DNA of 64,000 nucleotides from Chloranthus sessilifolius (lineage: Eukaryota; Streptophyta; Magnoliopsida; Chloranthales; Chloranthaceae), in NCBI GenBank assembly GCA_021018995.1, contig CM037595.1:77377159-77441158 (forward strand), written 5' to 3'. Under the pieces are notes generated by a model. It was not told where the DNA came from, searched no databases, and saw nothing but the letters and a program-made list of their open reading frames with translations. Shown here one piece after another: positions 22,277-33,965 of the stretch. A program made the translations under genes and the position numbers. How positions within the stretch are numbered: position 1 is the first letter of the stretch; the number at the start of each line of letters is the position of its first letter.

Positions 22277-22435
22277 TAGACGTTAGGTTGAACTCAGGTT
22301 CAGGTTGGATTGTTTTCACAATCTATGTACTGATCAATGTTGTTGTTTTCACAATGACAGACCAGTATGGGCCCTAAGTTCAGATGAGGGCACAGTGGAG
22401 GTAGAACAGGTCAGAGAGAGATTCCTCTAAGGGAT

Positions 22436-23690
22436 GTGCCCGAGGTCATAGGCACGTTGAGGGGTTTGGAATTCCTCTCACATGCAAATGCAGTTCTGGT
22501 GGGACCAAGAGGAGGTAGAAGAAGAAATGAAGAAAGGATGGAGCAGGTGTTGGAAGCATTAGCTACCAACGTCGCTCAACAGACAACTGCTTTGGCTCAA
22601 CAGGCAGCTAGACCACCCCATCAGCCTAGTGGATTTGCGGAATTTAGGAGAATGAGACCTCCTAACTTCTCGAGTCAAACGGATCCCATAGAGGCAGAAG
22701 GATGGATAGAAGAGATGGAAAAGCTCTTTGAAGTATTACAGTGTAGTGAGGTGGAGAAAGTGCGTTGGGCCACTTTTAAGTTGGATGGTGACGCCGGACC
22801 TCGGTGGAAGTCGGTGTCACAAAATAGACAGAGGGAGTTTCCTCACACTCCTTGGACATGGGAGGAGTTTACAGAGGTGTTTTATCACAAATACTTTCCG
22901 AAAATTGTGAGGCATCAGTGGGAAGTGAAAGTTATAGAGTTGAAGCAAGGCGCCATGTCGGTAAGGGACTATGGAGCGGAGTTTGATAGATTGGCTAGGT
23001 TTGCACCCCAGCATGTAGCCACGGATTTGATGAGAGCAAGGAAATTCCAACTTGGCCTGAGACAAAATTTGCAGAAAGACGTCGCCATGTGGGAAATGGA
23101 GACTTATGAGGGAGTCATGGCCAAGGCTCTCATAGCTGAGGAGGAGAATCAGAAACAATTCTCTTGGAGGGACAAGCAGGCGAGAGAGAGACCATTCCAA
23201 GGGCAATCTCAGGACACAGAGCAGAACAAGAGGGCTAGATTTTCCAGACCTCCGAGATACCCTACGCACTCTCGACCGGCGATTTCTTCAGGTCCGAGTT
23301 CATATCAGAGAGCAGCAGCGCCTACATCTTCCAGATCATTTCGACCAGCTGGATCTTCTGGTAGCAGCCTCAGTGACTCAGGGACCTTCAAGAGTCTCGT
23401 CCTTCACTCCGGCCGCGATATGTGCAAAGTGTGGGAAACCACACAAGACAGAGGACTGCAGGAGAGAGGCAGGGGCATGCTTCAGGTGTGGCAAGATGGG
23501 CCACTTGGTTAGGAACTACCCTGAGGAGAGCAAGGAGCGGTCAGGATCGGTATCTACACAAAGATCATCTCGACCAGTGGTTCACGGTCGAGCTTATGCC
23601 GTCACCGCGACCGATGCTCTGACATCGAATGACGTCATTCAAGGTATGATTAGAATTCAAGAGATATGGTGTTGTTTAATATGATGAACT
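22436..23690 (+). pseudogene. TekA gag region
   Basis: The capsid core is FAEFRRMRPPNFSSQTDP, then AEGWIEEMEKLFEVL and the PWTWEEFTEVFYHKYFP block, typical of Tekay-type chromovirus gag (Retrotrans_gag). A zinc-binding tail follows near 23410-23520, with two Cys clusters (CAKCGKPHKTEDC and CFRCGKMGH). The region before it is Ser/Arg/Pro-rich. It would assemble particles and bind RNA. Confidence 0.93.
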
Positions 23691-23794
23691 GGAAAATTTG
23701 AAAATATAAAATTTATTTGATTAATTTTGATTATAATAGTACACATAAGCCTACACATCTAAAACGTTAAAGTAATGTTGAAATTGGTGTATAG

Positions 23795-24160
23795 GTGAGC
23801 TGAAACTGTATAGGAGTTGCGACATTTGCTTCCATAAGGCACGAGCTCTGATAGACCCAGGCTCAACTCATTCCTTCGTACGGCCTCAATTTACAAAGGA
23901 GTTGAGTGCCACTCCAGAACAACTAGATTTTATTTTGACAGTGTCAATTCCCACGGGTAGTGCAGTGAATGCACTCACTGTGTGTAAATTAGTGGTAGTG
24001 GCAGTAGATGATCACGAGACACGGGCAGATTTGATTCTGTTGGATATGAAGGGATTTGACATCATTTTTGGGAATGGACTGGCTATCTGCTTACCACGCA
24101 AGTGTGGATTGTCTTCGGAAGATGGTAGTTTTCCGCCCTCCAAAGGAGCGATCCTTTAGA
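23795..24160 (+). pseudogene. TekA protease region
   Basis: [12 protein letters not shown] near 23845-23880 is the chromovirus retropepsin core, followed by VSIPTGSAVNALTVCKLVV and LILLDMKGFDIIFGN. It is separated from gag by a non-coding stretch (about 23645-23795) that also exists at the same place in TekB. Confidence 0.88.
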
Positions 24161-24164
24161 TGGT

Positions 24165-25015
24165 AGTTTATGGACCTGATGAATCGTGTGTTTAAACCAC
24201 ACTTGGACAAGTCAGTGGTTGTTTTTGTAGACGACATCCTTGTCTATTCTAAGACAAAGGAGGAACATGAAGAGCATCTACATGTAGTCTTGTGGACCCT
24301 CAGAGAACACAAATTATACGCAAAGCTCAGTAAGTGTGAGTTTTGGTTGAACCAAGTGAGTTTCTTGGGCCATATTGTCTTTGCTAAGGGTATAACCGTG
24401 GATCCGACAAAGATTGAGGCCGTTGTGAACTGGGAACAACCTAAAATAGTGACAGAGGTCCGTAGTTTTCTTGGTTTGGCAGGATACTACAGGCGATTCG
24501 TAGAAGGTTTCTCTAAGCTATCAAGTCCGCTTACTCAGCTCACTAAGAAAAATGCTAAGTTTGATTGGACCGAGCAATGCAAGAAAAGTTTCCAGGAATT
24601 GAAGACGCGTCTGACTACAGCACCAGTGCTAGCTATACCTTCTGGCAGAGGAGGCTTGGCTATCTAGAGTGACGCATCGTATAGTGGTTTGGGTTGTGTT
24701 CTCAACCAACATAAGAAGGTTATCGCATATGGCTCTAGACAACTTAAGGAACATGAGAGAAACTACCCGACTCATGATCTGGAATTAGCGGCGGTGATCT
24801 TTGCTTTGAAGATTTGGAGGCACTACTTATACGGCGAAACGTTCGATATCTACACCGACCACAAAAGCCTTAAATATTTGTTTACCCAAAAGGATTTGAA
24901 TATGCGACAGCGCAGATGGATGGAGTTCTTGAAAGACTACGATTTTTCCATCCAGTATCACCCTGGGAAGGCCAATGTTGTGGCAGATGCTTTGAGCAGA
25001 AAGTCTTCAGCTCAG
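24165..25015 (+). pseudogene. TekA reverse transcriptase and RNase H region
   Basis: RT signature [22 protein letters not shown] near 24205-24270, then [15 protein letters not shown] (thumb) near 24460-24505. RNase H follows at about 24660-25015: [18 protein letters not shown], then [17 protein letters not shown] and [16 protein letters not shown]. The chain ends with the classic [13 protein letters not shown]. Part of a broken element. Confidence 0.92.
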
Positions 25016-26150
25016 TTGACACATCTTATCACCAGAGTACAAAGGTGGCATCTACTTGAGGACCTGGCCTTATGTGATACGCTGATTGATGTCAGAGGTT
25101 CAGGGACACTGATGGCTACCATTGTGATACGTCCCACATTGTTTAACAATGTACGTAAGCTGCAGATGATTGACGATGAACTTATGGCAATACGAAGGGA
25201 TGTGATCAACGGAATCAAACCTGATTTTACCATCAAGGATGATGGCACTTTGCTATTCCGAGATCGGATGTGCATACCGGATACAAAGGACCTAAAAGAC
25301 ACAATTTTGGAGGAAGCGCATAAGTCTACATATGCTATACATCCTGGGAGTACCAAGATGTACCAAGATCTCAAGCGAAGTTTTTGGTGGAGAGGATTAA
25401 AGAAGGATGTGGCAGATTATGTTTCTCGGTGTTTGGTCTGCCAGCAGGTGAAAGTGGACCATCGGAATCCAGCGGGTTTGTTGCAACCATTGCCAGTGTC
25501 AGAGTGGAAATGGGAAGCCATTTCTATGGACTTTATTCTAGGATTACCGAGCACATTGAGAAAGAACAATGCCATTTGGGTTATTGTAGACAGAGTGACG
25601 AAATTTGCACATTTTCTACCGTATCGGACTACATTCATAGCCAATAAACTAGCTGAGTTGTATATGAAGGAAATAGTTCGATTACATGACATACCGGTCA
25701 GCATCGTGTGTGATAGAGATCCGCTATATACGTCGCAGTTTGGCGACGATTCCAAGAAGGCATGGGTACTAAATTGGAGTTCAACTCAGCGTTTCATCCT
25801 CAGACAGATGAGAAAACTGAGAGAGTGAACCAGATCATAGAGGATATGTTGCGTGCATGTATCTTGGACTTTCATAGTTTATGGGATCAACACATGCCTC
25901 TGATCGAGTTCGCTTACAATAACAGTTATCAGTCAAGTATTGGGATGGCGCCTTATGAAGCCTTATATGGACGTCGATACAGATCTCCACTGAATTGGGA
26001 AGAAGTCGGCGAGAAGCTTGTCTTAGGACCAGAGATCGTGGACAGTACCACCGAGACGGTTAGGGTGATTCACGAAAGATTGAGGATGGCCCAAAGCCGT
26101 CAAAAGAGCTATACGGATCTTCATCGGACGCAAGTGGAGTTTCAGGTATA
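25015..26150 (+). pseudogene. TekA integrase zinc-binding and catalytic region
   Basis: HHCC domain near 25320-25455 ([17 protein letters not shown]... [11 protein letters not shown]). The catalytic core follows: [25 protein letters not shown] and [11 protein letters not shown], then [19 protein letters not shown] and LIEFAYNNSYQSSIGMAPYE. Standard Ty3/gypsy integrase in a broken element. Confidence 0.92.
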
Positions 26151-26219
26151 ACCAAATACGTCAGACGATACGTATGTCCATGGTTAAATTAAATCACTAG
26201 AGAATTAACACTTGTTTTC

Positions 26220-26641
26220 AGGTTGGAGATAAGGTGTTTGTGAAGATTTCGCCAACCAAGGGTGTCATGCGTTTTGGGAGACGCGGAAAGCTGAGTCCTC
26301 GATACATTGGACCATTTGAGGTACTCGGACGGGTTAGTGAAGTAGCTTATCTGATTGCCTTGCCGCCACAGTTGGCAAGCATGCATAACGTCTTTCACGT
26401 GTCCATGCTACGCCATTAGGTACGCAATCCGACTCACGTCTTGGATTTCCAACCAATAGAGCTTCAGGAGGATATGACGATGATTGAAGAACCGATTGCT
26501 ATTTTGGATCGACGTGATCAAGTCTTGCGGACTAAGTTGATTCCACTGGTACTAATCAAATGGAGGAATCATACGGACGCTGAAGCTACTTGGGAGCGAG
26601 CAAACGAAATCTGCGAACAATATCCACAACTGTTTACCTGA
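26220..26641 (+). pseudogene. TekA integrase C-terminus with chromodomain
   Basis: VGDKVFVKISPTKGVMRFG...LSPRYIGPFEVL is the GPY/F module. After VFHVSMLR comes a chromodomain: EEPIAILDRRDQVLRTK, then LVLIKWRNHTDAEATWE. The final W..H....ATWE pattern is that of chromovirus group II chromodomains, which can target integration to marked chromatin. This assigns TekA to the chromoviruses. Confidence 0.9.
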
Positions 26642-26844
26642 GAAGAAAGGTAAATTCAAAAAAAAAATCTTCGTTTAAAGATTCGTCACCATAGTGAGGT
26701 CGTTGTGTGTGAGCAGGCATCATTTACTCGAGAAATCTCCTTCTATGGATTATCGGTATGATATACATGTATCATTAAATTCGAGGTACGGACTGTTCGC
26801 TGTAGAAAGAGCTGACTGTGTTAACATATATAGTCTCACAAGCA

Positions 26845-27262
26845 ACATTGATCGATCAACACAAGTATTGATCGATCAATTTCATGAGTGATCTATCAAC
26901 AAAGAGGGGTGATCGATCAATAACAAGTGAAGGATTTCACTCAAATGTTAGGCTGGTGATCGATCAATAGGAGGATTGATCGATCAATAATGGTTCAGGT
27001 GATCGATCAACAAGGGTTAGTGATCGATCAAATTTGCATTGGAAAGTAATCATTGATCGATCAACATAGGTAGTGATCGATCAATAAGGGTGTTAGTGAT
27101 CGATCAACAGAGGATGGTGATCGATCAATGCATCGATTTAGGGCTTAAAGATGCTGCATTGATCGATCAACAAAAGCATTGATCGATAAATCCTGGGGTT
27201 TAAGTTAAAGATTGGGGATTTCGAACGGTCATTTGCACGAAGCTCCTATAGTGATCGATCAA
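26845..27262. repeat. TekA internal array of TTGATCGATCAA palindromes
   Basis: About 15 sites, 13 exact, between the end of pol and the extra gene. It uses the same motif as the LTR arrays but the linkers are not copies of the LTR linkers, so it is a separate array and not LTR sequence. Its last site (27251) lies about 175 bp before the extra gene's start codon. Confidence 0.95.
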
Positions 27263-27426
27263 GGGTTTTGGATTCCGACCGATTCAACTATCTTCCCCAC
27301 TCTTCTCCGGCCATTTTCGTCCGTTCTCTGGCTTGATTCGAGTGGACGTCGCTCCATTCATCTGGTAAGGTTCTCGTTTTGCGTTCTTTCAAGTCTCATT
27401 TTCATTTTTTTTGCAAGTATTCGACC

Positions 27427-28840
27427 ATGGGACCTCGCACGAAGAATGCTTCGCATAAGGTACCCACGTCTCGGGCTCGTACACCGGTACCGCCTTCCGT
27501 TTCCGTTCCCCCGCCACCCGTGCCACCCATGGCACCGGTTTCGACCCTTGTTCCACCCGTTCCGCTCCCCGTCGAGCGTGAAGTCCCCAAAACGTGGTGG
27601 GCTTCCAAAACCTTCTTACCCGAATACGTTTTTGCTTCCTCGCTCTACGAGGACCAACCCGAAATGGCTTGGGCCAAGGGTTATATCCAAAAGCTCGGGT
27701 TAAAGCCCTTGCTTGAACCATTCCACGACCATTATTGCCCACGCCTATTGAGGCTTTTCTTCCAAAACCTACGATGGGGTGATAGTCGCCATTGACTTGT
27801 CACGACCATCGATGGTTTTGAGTACAAATTTAACCACTTCCATGTCGCGGCGGCACTTCAATGCCCGTCCGCTTATATCGAGACATGTGGCCTTGATGCC
27901 CCGTACATCAAGGAAGTCTCATACGCCGATGTGGTCACTAAGATGACCCAAGGCCAACACGGGAGGGGCCAATCCATATCTAGGCCCCAATTACCCGATC
28001 GCTTGTGGATGCTTGATACGTATATCAAGTGTGCACTAAACCCCTTTCTGCACAAGTCCTCGCGGACTGGAGTAGTGCAACAGGCACTATTCTCGACCTA
28101 TGAGAACCATTGGTTCTCTATGGCAGATTTGGTCATTGAGGGCATCATCAATGCAATGACCTTATGTTTGAAAAGGTGAAGTCGGGGGTTAAGAAGCAAA
28201 TCCCCTATGCCCGCCTCATCACCAAGCTAGTAGAGCAGTATGCCGCTCTACGCGAGGCCTACACCTTGGCTCCTCACGAGCCACGCTTGGTCGACAACAC
28301 CAAGGTCTTTCAACTGAAGGACTGGACCAAGAGTTACAACCTGTTAGTGCGACGACTTCCTGAGGAGGAGGAGGGCGCCGCCGAGCCCATTCCGCCTACT
28401 GTCGCCGAGGGTTCGATCCCTGTCGAGCCTACATCAGGAGAGGGGGAGGCCCCACGTGACCCACCACCTCCACTTGAGGTGTCTGCCCGACCGGCCCCCG
28501 TTACACCCCACCGACCGATTCGTCACACCACAGCCCATCCCCCACCATTGTCCTCCGACGACGTCGCCGCGATGCTTCCGGAGCTGGTGGAGGGCAACCG
28601 CCGTATCCATGAGAGGCTGGACGACATGGAGGCATTCCAGCGATAGATGCATCGTCGTCTGGATTACCACGAGGGGATGCATGAGCTGGTCATGCAGCAT
28701 CTGTATGCCACGACGTCCACGCCGATGATCGCTCACGCTCATCAGCACGTTGTGGACCAGCGCGACTACCGCACACTGCCACCTCGTCCCAGCAGACCTA
28801 CGCCTGACGAGGCCGGTCCATCCGATGTCCCCACAGGTAT
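27427..28840 (+). pseudogene. TekA extra gene: plant transposon protein-like, unknown function
   Basis: Starts MGPRTKNASHK with a basic and Pro-rich N-terminus. A globular part follows (WWASKTFLPEYVF, CPRLLRLFFQNL, LWMLDTYIKCALNPFLH, QQALFSTYENHWFSMADLVI, IPYARLITKLVEQY). The tail is Pro/Glu-rich with a short helix (NRRIHERLDDMEAFQ). The pattern (reading-head W, LLRLFF.NL, then a late RA/QALF..I..I) resembles the Pfam putative plant transposon protein family (Transposase_32), from memory. TekB has a clear homologue in the same place. It is sense-oriented, between chromodomain and 3' LTR. Broken copy; function not known. Confidence 0.7.
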
Positions 28841-29058
28841 TACTATGTTACTATATGTTATTTTTATGTTACTTAGATGTCTGTATCTATATTTATCTCT
28901 TTATCATAGAAATTTTGTTCTGTATACGTCATTCTCCCTGCGTGGTATGTCGCCTGTCTGATTCTCACTTTCATCTATCTGTTAATCTTAGAACCACTAC
29001 TTCCCTAACTGCACCTCTTAGACATTTTCGAGGATGAAAATTCCTAAGGGGGGGATAA
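28841..29058 (+). other. TekA 3' untranslated stretch and polypurine tract
   Basis: AT-rich, with runs of TTATTTTTATG and TATCTATATTTATC. It ends in AAGGGGGGGATAA (29046-29058), the plus-strand primer immediately before the 3' LTR. Confidence 0.85.
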
Positions 29059-31711
29059 TGTAACGACCCTAAAATTTAGAACACGAACCTGACTATTTCG
29101 ATCTACATGCCTGGCATGGAAATCGAGGCTGACTTAAAACTTTAGAATTAATATTAGTTAAGAAAAAGTTGCACGGTGATCAGATGAGTTCACATGTGCA
29201 TTTTCGTTTAAGTCCGAGTTGTGTAGAAGGGCAATGTGACACGTTGCGCCGTAGCAACCATGTTCGTGCTCCACAACGAAACGTGAACTAGGGGCAAAGC
29301 AAAAAATATCTGTTTAGTAACTTACAAGAGAAGAAAGGGAGACTTAGGGAGAGATCCCCTTCTTCTTCTTCTTCCTTCCCTTGCCCTAGTTGCTCCAGTA
29401 GCTAAAGGATCTGTAGCTAGGTGGGTTTTCAAGAGGGTTTTTGGAGAGAAAACAGGGTTAGCAAGAGTGAGATGATGAGTATCCTAAGCTAGGGTAGGTA
29501 GAGTTCAGTGAGATGAGCTTAGGTATGGTCTAAGCTGTGTGTGTGAAGTCTCTGCGTGCTGAACCAGAGCTAAAGGGTTGCTCATCGGACTCGGATCGGT
29601 GATGAACTCCGAGAACTAGATTCGAAACCCTCATTCGTATCGATTTGTCAAAACCCTTAGAAGGCCCAAACAAAGGTGAGTCTGTGTGTTTAAATAGGGG
29701 CAAATGAGAAGCCCAAGTATGTGCATTGATGTTGTGATAATGGTTGTTGAGAACCATTAATGAAAAATAGGAAAAATAGGGTTGGAGATGAACTCCATTA
29801 ATGACAGAGTTCTGTCATTATTGATCGATCAATGAAGGTATTGATCGATCAATGATAAGTGGTGATCGATCAATGAAAGCCATTGATCGATCAATCTGTA
29901 TAAAACAGAAGGGGAACAGAAGCCCCTAAATTCTGGAAGTTCAATGCTCGAAGGGCATTGATCGATCAATTTGGGCATTGATCGATCAACAAGAGAGTGA
30001 TCGATCAATGAAAGTTGGTGATCAATCAACAAAGGCATTGATTGATCACTGTAGGGTGTTGATCGATCAATGAGGGCATTGATCGATCAATCTGTATAGA
30101 TAGTTAATGTGAACAGAAGGTGGGAATTTTTGAAAAAGGGTTAGGGATCGATCAATGAGGGCATTGATCGATCAACAGGAGGCATTGATCGATCAACCCA
30201 AGTGGTGATCGATCAATTTAAGCTATGTTAAAAGTGAATAGAAGAGAGGTTATTGATCGATCAATGATGATAGGTGATCGATCAATAAGGTGTATTGATC
30301 GATCAATTGGCTTGTTGCAGAAAGAGAGCTAAGAGGGTGGTGATCGATCAATGAGAGGTATTGATCGATCAACAAGGGGTATTGATCGATCAATAAGAGT
30401 GGTGATCGATCAATCACTCCTGTTTTGTTCTGTTTTGGTTTTATGGATTAAACACCACCGGACATTGTACCGGTTAACTTTCGGACATCCCTGACACTTA
30501 AAGTACTATGTTTATAGTCTAGGATCAAACCCTGACACATTGAAAAGGCTTTGGATTTGCTTGGAAGATAAATTGATCTGAGGTAGGAGAAAATCAACTT
30601 AAACTATTTTTTTTTAGTATGATTCCTTGTTTATTTCATATCTATGCCCTGATTTCTGTTTTTACCAAGCATGTATGCATATCATGATTTCTGCTATTTT
30701 GATTTCTATTTCTTGATTCGTATTCTGAAACTTGCTTCTGATTTCTGCCATTTGATCTGTGAGGTATATATGTATGTAATTTGATGATTTAAACCAGATG
30801 ATCCCCACCGACCCGGCGGCATATCCGATGCCTGGGACACTTGTGCACCTGCTTTCAATCCTCAGCACAATTGCACTCCATAGATGAGGCATTGTTGCAC
30901 TTTCAAAATTGTTCATGTGAACGACGATTGGTTGGGGTTTCCTATCGGACATTCCTGTTTACTTCGTGCTATATGGTCACGGGAGTTTCTTAAGTTAAAT
31001 ATACACAATTTAAGTTCTTTGATAATATACTTGCATAACATCTGATTTCTTGCATAAAACTTCAGCTCTTAGTTAATTCGTCATGATTATACATTCCTGA
31101 TTTGAATTCTGTTATGAGATAGCATGATCTGCATATTCATTGCGTTTAGTTGAAATTCTTCTATTGAGCTATAATGTAGCTCACCCTGCTTTCTAAATCA
31201 ATTTTAGGTTACGAAAGTAGCTCCTGGCACGAGAGCGACCTGACTACCGGCTGATCTGAGGTCGAGGCCGAGGACGAGGAGAGTAGACATTGACGAGAGT
31301 TCTATTGTACTTGAGTCCGATGTCCTGTATTTTGACCTTTTGGATTATTGTGTGCCTGGTGGCCACTTTTGTATATATTTTTAGTAGAATTACTTATTGT
31401 AGTATTTATGCATTCTATTCGGAACCACTATTAGGAACCATTGTTTGGGTGATGGATGTCCATCACCAATGGTTCTTCTTGGTTCCTTTTTGAGAATGCG
31501 TATTCTTTTGGTTTATATAGAATTAATTGTTTTATAATTATTATTCTTTATGTTAAATGCATTCTTAGATGACTGACTCGATCTACCACTGCTGGATTGT
31601 GTCTGCTTGGCTTCCGCTTTACGAGCAGACACTTATACTTTATCCCGAGGATCATCCAGAGTATGATCCTGATGGCACGGATTTCTGGGTGCAGAATTCC
31701 GGGTTGTCACA
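29059..31711 (+). repeat. TekA 3' LTR
   Basis: 2653 bp starting TGTAACGACCC and ending GGGTTGTCACA. It carries about 20 TTGATCGATCAA sites at 29820-30415, the 41 bp hairpin at 31435-31475 and the conserved block near 31160-31310. Over most of its length it differs from the 5' LTR at a few percent of sites. Confidence 0.95.
29820..30415. repeat. TekA 3' LTR palindrome array
   Basis: About 20 sites of TGATCGATCA with the same 20-22 bp rhythm as the 5' LTR array. It lacks some of the units found in the 5' copy, so the array changes length. Confidence 0.95.
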
Positions 31712-33181
31712 ATTACTATCAAAATATTCATATTTAGGAATTAAATCTAAATTAGTCATACATTTCATAGATCGAAAATTAACATATCCTAATCTATCAT
31801 GCTATAAATTAGAAAGAAAGACCTAATAAGAAGAAGAAGAAATATTATTGATTGGATCAATTATATTTAATTTGAACATGCCTTCCAGGGTATATCCTTT
31901 CCGAACAAATTCACCATTCTTGGATAAGATAAACTTATCCAATTCCAATACAAGTTTGAAATCATACTTGATTGGTAAACTATCCGATACAAGATTCTTA
32001 CAAATGTCGGGTACATGGAGCACATCAGTAAGCGTCACGACTTTTTCAGATGTGAAATTCAATTTCACTTTTTCATGCCCTATGATCTTTATCGTAGATG
32101 AGTTCTCCATGTAGAGATCTTGATCATCGTCAGCTTTGTTATACATCATAAACATGTCACGATTATTACAGACATATTTTTTGGCACCCGTGTCGATCTA
32201 CCATTCATTGATGTCACCAATCAGACTAGCACCCGTGTCGATCCGCCATTCATTGATGTCACCAATCAGACTAACTTCCGAGAGAATGACTACGAAGTTA
32301 TTTTTCTCTTCTACTGCATTCGCTTGATTCTTCAATTTCTTGAAGATGCGACAATCTCGTTTGAAGTGTCAGGGTTTCTCACAGTGATAGCGTCCACCGC
32401 TCTTCAGTATCATGGTCTTGGCGAATTTCTTATTCTCCTTGAATTGAGAATATCCTTTCTTCCTCTTCTTTTCCGGTCCACTGACAACCTTAGACTCAAC
32501 CAAGTGTGCCTTTGATATTATATCAATGTGACTTTCGATTTTGTCCCTAACTCGGGATTCTTTCTCACTATGTAAATGAAGAAGATTTTTTATAGAAATC
32601 TTCTCATTATTACGCTTAAGAATTTTTCGATAATATTTTCAAGATGGAGGCAACTTGGCGATTACCGCACCAACCAGAAAATCCTTATCGAAATGAGAAC
32701 CATTAGCGATCATATAATTTATAACTATTTGAAAATCAAGCACTTGTCTAAGAATCGATTTATTATCGACCATCTTAAAATTAAAAAACTGACTGATTAT
32801 GTAAGAATTATACCCTGCATCTTCAATTTTGTATTTCTTCTCTAGTGCGTCACAGAGTTCCTTCGACGTGTTGTAGGCACGATAAACGTCGAACAATGAA
32901 TCCGACAATGCATTCAGAATGTAGCCCTTGCATGTGTAGTCGTCTTCTTCTCATTTATGCTTTTTTCGACCTTCATTGAGTGTTGATGATTCGATAACAG
33001 TTGGGCACGGATTCGTGATAACATACAAAACTTTTAGTGCAGTCAACAGAAAGTGCAATTTCTGTTGCCATCTTCTGAAGTTTGAACCCTCGAAACTGTC
33101 TAACTTGTGGATGTTGTTGGGCAGCGTGGGATGAATTTTGTCGATTAGTACGGAAGAAGTCGATGACTGGGTATGGGCCAT
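31712..33181 (-). pseudogene. Cop3 gag, protease and GAG-pre-integrase region
   Basis: Gag starts MAHTQSSTSSVLIDKIHPTL near 33181, with the copia phrase LDSFEGSNFRRWQQKLHF, then a UBN2-like part (CDALEKKYKIEDAG) at 32639-32908. A zinc knuckle of the CHYCEKP..HFKRDC type lies near 32340-32390, the protease core IDTGA near 32190-32250, and VVTLTDVLHVPDICKNLVS at 31950-32040. The GAG-pre-integrase end is at about 31712-31790 where TekA cuts in. Broken. Confidence 0.85.
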
Positions 33182-33194
33182 CTCAGTTTAAAAT

Positions 33195-33965
33195 TGTTGG
33201 AAAATGTGGTTCGGGTTACAAGAAAAGATAAAGATTGGAATGAAGAGATACGCAGATCCGGTTCAAGGCACGTTGAATATCGTTGTCTTTAAACCGAGAT
33301 TTGCCTCTACCACTATAATCAAGTGGTCATCAATAGGTTACTGGCAAATCGGTTCTAGGATTCAACGAACCGATAGCGTATTCGTGTGATCAGATCTGGT
33401 GAATCTGATCATGCAACTAGAATACCAAATAGCACAGAAGGAGACTCTGAAACTATCTTTAAAATAGGGCAAAAGAAATGTAAAAATGCAGTGAAAACAA
33501 AGAGGGTCTCGGGTCCCTTATATAAAACTCAAAGGGTGCAAATGCACTGTTTCGGATACGATATATCCGTTTAGAATAACTGAACAGACACAAATAATTG
33601 AACAGACACAAATAACTGAATACATCGGTTATAAATCAAAAGTTTAAAATTTGAATAAAGTTAAAATTTTGCGGTTACACTTTTGTCCAAAAAATTAACT
33701 AAATCCATCGCATCACCACGCCACGTACACGTGCTCGTGCCCATGCCCGTCTCGACCCGGCTTTGCTTGGCTCGCCCGCACGCGCGTGTGTGTGACAGAT
33801 GGGGTGCATGGCAGTGGAAGGTATAAAATTTGGTGTCCCCTGGGTGAAGGCTACAAGCCTTGAGCCAAGAAAATAAATTCTAACCCAAACCTCAAAAAGT
33901 GTTTTACATGGTATGGGACTATTCTCAATAGTCCAAACAGCTAAAATATTTAAAATATCCAACAA
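33195..33965 (-). repeat. Cop3 right (5') LTR
   Basis: 771 bp. On the minus strand it starts TGTTGGATATTTTAAATA and ends CACATTTTCCAACA, with TG...CA ends and a short TGTTGG / CCAACA inverted repeat. Matches 13280-14045 with roughly 12-15% difference. Confidence 0.88.

Larger units (their letters stand above)
19526..31711 (+). mobile_element. TekA: Ty3/gypsy chromovirus (Tekay-like) with extra 3' gene
   Basis: LTRs at 19526-22261 and 29059-31711, perfect 5 bp target duplication ATTAC (19521-19525 and 31712-31716), iMet primer site at 22264-22276 and polypurine tract before the 3' LTR. Order: gag, protease, RT, RNase H, integrase, chromodomain, then a palindrome array and an extra gene. LTRs differ by roughly 3-5% over the stretches compared, so it is moderately young. 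The coding region has several breaks. It is inserted in Cop3 integrase. Confidence 0.95.
13280..33965 (-). mobile_element. Cop3: Ty1/copia element inserted in L1b, itself carrying nested elements
   Basis: Left LTR 13280-14045 and right LTR 33195-33965 are direct copies, by eye some 12-15% different, so the insertion is old. Reading leftwards: gag (about 31980-33181), protease and GAG-pre-integrase (31712-32290), integrase (19223-19525, then 16540-17050), reverse transcriptase (15540-16200) and RNase H (14550-15513). After removing SoloC and TekA it is about 6.3 kb, normal for copia. LINE sequence continues on both sides, proving the insertion. It is broken with many breaks. Confidence 0.88.

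Noticed and set aside
26441-26641. Host chromodomain protein
   Set aside because: It directly follows a Ty3 integrase GPY/F module and belongs to TekA.
27389-27742. Minus-strand reading frame of 117 residues opposite the TekA extra gene
   Set aside because: It is the antisense shadow of a GC-rich coding region, rich in Arg and Gly, with no family match.
28841-29040. Continuation of the TekA extra gene into a hydrophobic tail (LLYVIFMLLRCLYLYLSL)
   Set aside because: The change to AT-rich sequence marks non-coding DNA after the gene. The hydrophobic translation is a by-product of TTA/TAT-rich sequence, so I do not call it a membrane anchor.
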